Assembly: GCF_021227995.1 (NCBI RefSeq)
Contig: NZ_CP089301.1
Location: forward strand, 3,410,001-3,474,000
Source: Novosphingobium kaempferiae
GTDB lineage: Bacteria > Pseudomonadota > Alphaproteobacteria > Sphingomonadales > Sphingomonadaceae
Direction: 5' to 3'
DNA length: 64,000 bases
Both the position numbers and the translations under genes were made by a program. Below are positions 55,123 to 64,000 of this stretch, in pieces. The first letter of the stretch is position 1, and every line of letters begins with the position of its first letter. The notes beneath the pieces are model-generated. The model ran no database searches and had not been told where the DNA came from. It was given only the letters and a program-made list of their open reading frames with translations.

Positions 55123-55227
55123 GCGCCTTCATAGTCAAGAAAGTCTTACCATTTGGCGAATTCGTGGCGGCTGTACTTCGGCGGGGCCGGGTGCGATGCT
55201 CGCGGCCTCGACAGGGGGAGGCGGACG

Positions 55228-55671
55228 ATGGCGGGAGTTCTGGTGCTTGCGGCGGCTGCGGTGGTTTCGGCGCCCGCGCTGCCCGACTGGATGGCCGGCT
55301 GCTGGATCAGCGAGACCGCGACCGAATGGACCGAGGAATGCTGGACCCCGGCGCGCGGCGGCGTGATGCTCGGCACCAACCGCAGCGGCAAGGTGGCGGA
55401 GCCGGCAAAGACGGCGAACTGGGAAATGATGCAGATCGGCCCAGTCGGAAAGGCGGACGGCAACATCGCCTTCCGCGCCTCCCTGCGCGGCAGCCCGTGG
55501 ACGGCGTTCGAGCGAACGGCGAGCGAGGGCGAGGGGATCACCTTCCTGAACACCGCCCACGATTACCCCCAGCGCATCCGCTACTGGCGCGAGGGCGAGA
55601 CCCTGCACGCCGAGATCGCGCTTGCGGACGGGAGCCAGACGTTCGGGTGGACTTTCCGGAAGGTTCGTTGA
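55228..55671 (+). CDS. DUF6265-like secreted protein
   Basis: 147 residues from ATG 55228, preceded by GGGGAGG. A signal peptide (MAGVLVLAAAAVVSAPA) is followed by 'LPDWMAGCWISETATEWTEE' and 'GGVMLGTNRSGKV', which match the pattern of DUF6265 (lipocalin-like beta-barrel, no known activity). Confidence 0.75.
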   Translation: MAGVLVLAAAAVVSAPALPDWMAGCWISETATEWTEECWTPARGGVMLGTNRSGKVAEPAKTANWEMMQIGPVGKADGNIAFRASLRGSPWTAFERTASEGEGITFLNTAHDYPQRIRYWREGETLHAEIALADGSQTFGWTFRKVR

Positions 55672-55693
55672 GGGTCAGCTAAAGCCACCCTCA

Positions 55694-55772
55694 TTCGTCA
55701 TTGCGAGAGTAGCGAAGCAATCCAGCGGGGTGGGCCGACCATGGATTGCTTCGCTGCGCTCGCAATGACGAA
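55694..55772. repeat. palindromic repeat, 'CATTGCGAG' family
   Basis: Arms TTCGTCATTGCGAG...GCGAAGCAATCCA and their complement, separated by a ~17-nt loop, just downstream of the DUF6265 gene. Confidence 0.85.
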
Positions 55773-55784
55773 GAGGTGGGGGAT

Positions 55785-55862
55785 GGGGCTTCGACAAGCT
55801 CAGCCTGAGCGGATTTGAGAACTGGTTTCTAATCCCGCTCAGGCTGAGCCTGTCGAAGCCCC
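55785..55862. repeat. palindromic repeat, 'CGACAAGCTCAGCCTGAG' family
   Basis: Arms GGGGCTTCGACAAGCTCAGC / GCTGAGCCTGTCGAAGCCCC with a ~26-nt loop, directly after the previous repeat. Same family as the outer arms at 36914-37108 and 62581-62765. Confidence 0.85.
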
Positions 55863-55915
55863 CGGCGGCATGGCGCGTTGCCTCGCACACGGCCTGAGCC
55901 GAAAGCCCCCACGCG

Positions 55916-55955
55916 AAAAGGGCGCCGCCGGTTTCCCGGCGACGCCCTTTTTCGT
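55916..55955 (-). terminator. terminator of the atp operon
   Basis: On the minus strand GGGCGTCGCCGGGAAACCGGCGGCGCCC (imperfect stem) sits about 20 nt after the atpC stop and is followed by TTTTCG; A-runs lie on the other side. Confidence 0.8.
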
Positions 55956-55973
55956 TACGCTTGTCGCGAAGGA

Positions 55974-56231
55974 TCAGCCCTCGACGTGCTCGGCCAGCAC
56001 GGTCAGGCCCGCATCGCCCACTTCGGCGAAGCCGCCGGTGATGCGGATTTCCTCGGGCACGCCGTTCTCGGTCTTGTAGACCTTCAGCGCGCCGTCGGCG
56101 ATCGTCGACATGAAGGGCGCGTGGCCCGCCAGCACGCCGAACTCGCCTTCCGTGCCGGGGACGACCACCATGTGGACTTCCTCGGAGCGGACCAGCTTCG
56201 CAGGCGTGACGAGTTCGAAGTGCAGGGGCAT
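55974..56231 (-). CDS. atpC: F1 ATP synthase epsilon subunit
   Basis: 85 residues: the beta-sandwich domain of epsilon ('[20 protein letters not shown]', '[18 protein letters not shown]') is present, while the C-terminal helical hairpin common in other bacteria is missing or very short. Such short epsilon subunits are usual in alphaproteobacteria. It lies 1 nt after the atpD stop. Confidence 0.92.
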   Translation of the reverse strand: MPLHFELVTPAKLVRSEEVHMVVVPGTEGEFGVLAGHAPFMSTIADGALKVYKTENGVPEEIRITGGFAEVGDAGLTVLAEHVEG

Positions 56232-56232
56232 A

Positions 56233-58591
<2,359 letters not shown>

Positions 58592-58606
58592 TCGTTGTTC
58601 CTCGTT

Positions 58607-58713
58607 GCGTCGTCCCGGACCTGATCCGGGACCGGTGGCGGTCCTTGGGCGGAGCCTTTCATCAAGGCTGCTTCAGGACCGCCTGCGATCCCGGCTTTCG
58701 CCGGGATGACGGT
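58607..58713. repeat. palindromic repeat between atpG and atpA
   Basis: Arms CGTCGTCCCGG...GGTCCT (58608-58642) and AGGACC...CCGGGATGACG (58674-58710) are reverse complements. They resemble the inner palindrome at 36972-37064. The transcript of the atp operon must carry this hairpin. Confidence 0.85.
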
Positions 58714-58718
58714 TTAAC

Positions 58719-60816
<2,098 letters not shown>

Positions 60817-61044
60817 GCCTGTCCTATCCTTACATCGGGTGGGTTCGGGCCGGGGGCGCAACAACGCAGCGTGCTCCCCCTGCCCGCTGACGGGGCGCGC
60901 ATAGCGACGATACCGTTACAACGCAAGGTGCCCCTTTGGCCCTGGGGACAAAGGACAGGTAAGCCGTTTAAAAGCAAGCGGCGGGAAGCCTCCCTGCGAT
61001 ACGGCGTGCAATGTCCGGTCCGAACTCGCGACGGAGTAATTGCA

Positions 61045-61530
61045 ATGACCTATCGAATCGAAGGCCTGCCGCGTGGCGCTTTCGCCCGGTATTACGGCCG
61101 GACCGCCGAAGAACTGCTTGAAATGGGCGCGATCCGCGTCGTTGCCGATGCGAATGACGGCTTTCCCTGCCGCGTGACTTTGCAGGATGCGCGCGAAGGC
61201 GACAGCCTGATCCTGCTCAACTACACCAGCCACGACGTCCCCGGACCCTACCGGACCGCCTATGCGATATTCGTCCGCGAGCACGAAGGCGCGGAGGAAC
61301 GAGTTGTCTGGGCCGATGCCCTGCCGCCGATTCTGCAGGGCCGCGTCCTGTCGCTGCGCGCTTTCGATGCGGACGGCCTGCTGCACGCGGCAAGGCTTGC
61401 GCAGCCCGATGCGGTGGAGGCGGGCATCGCCGACCTGTTCGCCGAGGCCGAGGTCGCCTACATTCATGCCCACTATGCGACTTACGGGTGCTTCGCCGCC
61501 CGGATCGAGCGCGATGGAGAAGCACAGTGA
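61045..61530 (+). CDS. DUF1203 protein
   Basis: 161 residues. 'CRVTLQDAREGDSLILLNYT' and 'VEAGIADLFAEAEVAYIHAH' with a final 'YGCFAARIER' match the DUF1203 family, function unknown. ACGGAG lies about 7-8 nt upstream. Its stop overlaps the GTG start of ada, so the two are coupled. Confidence 0.82.
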   Translation: MTYRIEGLPRGAFARYYGRTAEELLEMGAIRVVADANDGFPCRVTLQDAREGDSLILLNYTSHDVPGPYRTAYAIFVREHEGAEERVVWADALPPILQGRVLSLRAFDADGLLHAARLAQPDAVEAGIADLFAEAEVAYIHAHYATYGCFAARIERDGEAQ

Positions 61531-62564
61531 GCGTGGCGGAAAAGCCGATCGACGACGAACGGGCATGGCAGGCCGTGCTCGCGCGCGATCGCGGCTTCGA
61601 CGGGCGCTTCGTCACCGGCGTGCTCTCCACGGGTATATATTGCCGCCCGTCCTGTTCCGCCCGCCATCCCCGGCGGGAGAACGTGCGCTTCTTCGCGCGA
61701 GCGGGCGAGGCCGAGGCGGCGGGCCTGCGCGCCTGCCTGCGCTGCCGCCCCGGCGACGTATCGCGCGACGAGGAGGCGGTGAACCGCGCGCTGGCGCTGC
61801 TGGCGGACGTGGAGGCTGCGCCCGCACTCGGAGAACTGGCGGCGGAGGTGGGATACAGCCCCACGCATTTCCAGCGCGTGTTCAAGCGCGCGGTCGGGCT
61901 CTCGCCCGCCGAATATGTACGCGCCCGCCGGGTCGAGCGGGCGGGCGAGGCGCTCAGCGAAGGCAGCAGCGTGACGGGCGCCATATATGAAGCCGGTTTC
62001 GGTGCGTCCTCGCGCTTCTACGAAGCGACGCAGGGCCGCATGGGCATGAGCCCCTCGGCATGGCGCGACGGCGGGCGCGGGGCGACGATCCGCTGGGCGG
62101 TGGTACCGACGACGCTCGGCGAAATGCTCGTCGCCGCGACGGACAAGGGCGTGTGCCGCCTCTCCTTCGCCGAAGGGCGCGAGGAACTGGCTGCGCGCTT
62201 TCCCAATGCCGATCTGGTCGAGGGCGGGGCGGACTTCGCGAAGCTGCTGGCCGATGTCGTCGGCGCGGTGGAGCGGCCCGGGCAGTCGCAGGCGATCCCC
62301 CTCGACGTGCAGGGCACCGCGTTCCAGGAAGCCGTCTGGCGCGAACTCCAGCGCATCCCGGCGGGCGAGACACGCACATATGCGCAGATCGCGGCGGCGG
62401 TCGGCAAACCCGGTGCGGTGCGCGCGGCAGGCTCGGCCAACGGTGCGAACAACGTCGCGGTGCTGATCCCGTGCCATCGCGTGATCCGCTCCGACGGTTC
62501 GATCGGCGGCTATGCCTATGGCGAGGCGATCAAGACCGAACTGCTGCGGCGCGAGGGGCGTTGA
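61527..62564 (+). CDS. ada: bifunctional Ada: methylphosphotriester/O6-methylguanine DNA methyltransferase
   Basis: 345 residues. AdaA zinc site Cys39, Cys43, Cys70, Cys73 ('YCRPSC', 'CLRC'); the first Cys accepts methyl groups from phosphotriesters. An AraC-type helix-turn-helix follows ('LGELAAEVGYSPTHFQRVFK'), and the C-terminal MGMT domain carries acceptor Cys316 in IPCHRVI. The methylated form should activate its own promoter. No alkB lies next to it. GTG start overlaps the DUF1203 stop. Confidence 0.94.
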   Translation: MSVAEKPIDDERAWQAVLARDRGFDGRFVTGVLSTGIYCRPSCSARHPRRENVRFFARAGEAEAAGLRACLRCRPGDVSRDEEAVNRALALLADVEAAPALGELAAEVGYSPTHFQRVFKRAVGLSPAEYVRARRVERAGEALSEGSSVTGAIYEAGFGASSRFYEATQGRMGMSPSAWRDGGRGATIRWAVVPTTLGEMLVAATDKGVCRLSFAEGREELAARFPNADLVEGGADFAKLLADVVGAVERPGQSQAIPLDVQGTAFQEAVWRELQRIPAGETRTYAQIAAAVGKPGAVRAAGSANGANNVAVLIPCHRVIRSDGSIGGYAYGEAIKTELLRREGR

Positions 62565-62580
62565 GGCGGCAGCGTTTGGA

Positions 62581-62765
62581 CGCGGGGGCTTCGACAAGCT
62601 CAGCCTGAGCGGATTTGAGAGCTCTTCGTCATTGCGAGCGCAGCGAAGCAATCCAGCGGCATCGCTTGACGCTGGATTGCTTCGCTGCGCTCGCAATGAC
62701 GATTTCAGAGACTGTGGGACAAAACCTCAAAACCCGCTCAGGCTGAGCTTGTTGAAGCCCCCGCG
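62581..62765. repeat. nested palindromes: two families, one inside the other
   Basis: Outer arms 62581-62617 (GCTTCGACAAGCTCAGCCTG) and 62730-62765. Inner palindrome 62625-62702 of the CATTGCGAG family. Together they fill the gap between ada and priA. Confidence 0.87.
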
Positions 62766-62780
62766 TGCAGGGAGCAACAC

Positions 62781-64000
62781 TCAGACGAACGAGTACGGAT
62801 CGATGTCGATGTTCACACGCACGCCCCGTCCGAACTCCAGCGGGTCGAGCCATGCGCGCAGGGTCTTCTGCAATTCCGCCGAGCGCTTGGCATTGATGAG
62901 CAGGCGAAACCTGTGCCGTCCCCGCAGCAACGCCAGCGGCGCGGGTGCGGGGCCGAGGACGAGCATGTCGGGCAGGTCGGGCGCGGTGCCGCCGATGGCG
63001 CGGGCGGCGGCGAGGGCTTCGGCCTGGTCCTCCGAACTGACGATGATCGCCGCCCAGCGTCCGAACGGCGGGGCCAGGGCATCGCGGCGGGCGTCGGTCT
63101 CGGCGGCGTAGAAGGCGTCGCGGTCGCCGTTGGCCAGCGCCGCGATCACCGGGGCCTCGGGGTGGCGCGTCTGGATCAGCACTTCGCCGGGTTTTTCCCC
63201 GCGACCGGCGCGGCCCGCGACCTGCGCGATCTGCTGGTAGGTGCGTTCCCCGGCGCGCAAGTCCCCGCCTTCGAGGCCGAGGTCGGCGTCGACCACGCCC
63301 ACCAGCGTCAGTTCTGGGAAGTGGTAGCCCTTGGTCACCAGCTGCGTGCCGATGATGACGTCGATCGCCTTGTTCTCCGCCATCGCCACGAATTCGCCCA
63401 CTGCATGCGGCGTGTTCATGGTGTCCGAAGTGACGAGCGCGGTGCGCGCTTCGGGCAGGATTTCCGCCACTTCGTCGGCGATGCGCTCCACGCCGGGGCC
63501 GCAGGCGACGAGGCAGTCGCCGGTGCCGCATTCGGGGCACGCTTCGGGGACTGGCGCCTCATGCCCGCAGTGATGGCAGGCGAGGCGCTTGGAGAAACGG
63601 TGCTCGACCAGCCAGGCGGTGCAGTTGGGGCACTGGAAGCGGTAGCCGCAGTTGCGGCACAGCGTCAGCGGGGCATAGCCGCGCCGGTTGAGGAACAGCA
63701 GCGACTGTTCGCCCTTGGCCAGCCGGTCCTTCAGCGCCTCGACCAGCTTCGGCGCCAGCCAGCGCCCGCGTTCGGGCGCCTGTTCGCGCAAGTCCAGCAC
63801 GCGGATGTCGGGCAATTGCGCGCCGCCGAAGCGGGAGGGCAGGTCGATCTTGCGATAGACCCCGGCCTCCGCCAGCTGCATCGATTCGAGCGCGGGCGTC
63901 GCGCTGGCGAGGACCACGGGGATGCCCTCGAACTTGGCGCGCATCACCGCCACGTCGCGAGCGTTGTAGCGCACCCCGTCGTCCTGCTTGAACGAGATCT
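62781..64000 (-). CDS. priA: primosomal replication helicase PriA, C-terminal part
   Basis: Restarts stalled replication forks. The last ~405 residues are present; the gene continues beyond the right edge, where the reverse strand reads ISFKQDDGVRYNARD, a conserved PriA helicase motif. A zinc-binding region with paired CxxC motifs ('LCRNCGYRFQCPNC', 'ACHHCGH', 'PECGTG') is followed by 'QLVTKGYHFPELTLVGVVDAD' and 'QVAGRAGRGEKPGEV' (motifs V and VI). Confidence 0.96.
   Translation of the reverse strand, partial: ISFKQDDGVRYNARDVAVMRAKFEGIPVVLASATPALESMQLAEAGVYRKIDLPSRFGGAQLPDIRVLDLREQAPERGRWLAPKLVEALKDRLAKGEQSLLFLNRRGYAPLTLCRNCGYRFQCPNCTAWLVEHRFSKRLACHHCGHEAPVPEACPECGTGDCLVACGPGVERIADEVAEILPEARTALVTSDTMNTPHAVGEFVAMAENKAIDVIIGTQLVTKGYHFPELTLVGVVDADLGLEGGDLRAGERTYQQIAQVAGRAGRGEKPGEVLIQTRHPEAPVIAALANGDRDAFYAAETDARRDALAPPFGRWAAIIVSSEDQAEALAAARAIGGTAPDLPDMLVLGPAPAPLALLRGRHRFRLLINAKRSAELQKTLRAWLDPLEFGRGVRVNIDIDPYSFV

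Overview
The window is a high-GC stretch of alphaproteobacterial chromosome. The gene content points to the Sphingomonadales, most likely Novosphingobium or a close relative. Supporting signs are the lptD-surA-pdxA order, pepA next to holC, purS-purQ, a five-gene F1 ATP synthase operon (atpHAGDC) without F0 genes beside it, an hdaA-type DnaA regulator, DUF2794, DUF1203 and DUF6265 genes, and several families of palindromic repeats typical of sphingomonad genomes. The window is mostly housekeeping and metabolic DNA with no phage or plasmid block. The genus is an inference; no rRNA gene is present to confirm it.

Layout. 1-8.1 kb: outer-membrane biogenesis on the minus strand (lptD, surA, partial pdxA) divergent from pepA-holC, then an orphan GAF/histidine kinase/receiver hybrid. 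8.1-11.6 kb: a small membrane protein, a repeat-bearing gap, an AT-rich two-gene patch of unknown origin, ndk with its terminator, and two small genes. 11.6-21.2 kb: purM-purN (PurN carries an extra YjbR-like domain), a DUF2066-like membrane protein with hdaA, cysE, DUF2794, three unknown membrane-protein genes (one interrupted at a nine-base C/G run), a short-chain dehydrogenase, and purS-purQ. 21.3-28.7 kb: a cytoplasmic ligand-binding protein, an NTF2-like protein and a second dehydrogenase, then a lipoprotein, efp, suhB, tRNA-Leu, a 264-bp MITE-like element, a glutamine amidotransferase and two unannotated short ORFs. 28.7-37 kb: an M20 hydrolase and the operon sugar transferase-prsK-prsR-prsT, the regulatory and priming module of the XrtA/PEP-CTERM exopolysaccharide system. 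37-48.1 kb: panB, an amino-acid permease, an AhpD-like protein, three tRNA-Glu genes, recJ, a cluster of poorly known genes including an AHH nuclease-like protein, nitronate monooxygenase and a MaoC-type dehydratase. 48.2-55.7 kb: a Gly/Leu-repeat lipoprotein, leuA with a Leu-rich leader peptide, an epoxide hydrolase, an I78 inhibitor lipoprotein, a membrane glycosyltransferase and DUF6265. 55.7-64 kb: the atpHAGDC operon, DUF1203-ada and partial priA.

How the genes work together. Purine synthesis (purM, purN, purS, purQ), branched-chain and pantothenate synthesis (leuA, panB), cysteine synthesis (cysE) and energy conversion (atp) are the main metabolic themes. The prs operon links an envelope signal to exopolysaccharide synthesis through a sigma-54 activator. 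The most useful non-standard observations are the 16-codon Leu-rich leader ahead of leuA, the PurN-YjbR fusion, the homopolymer frameshift at 16966-16974, the MITE with TA target duplication, nested palindromes (one inside the atp operon), and the tandem short ORFs at 28.3-28.6 kb.
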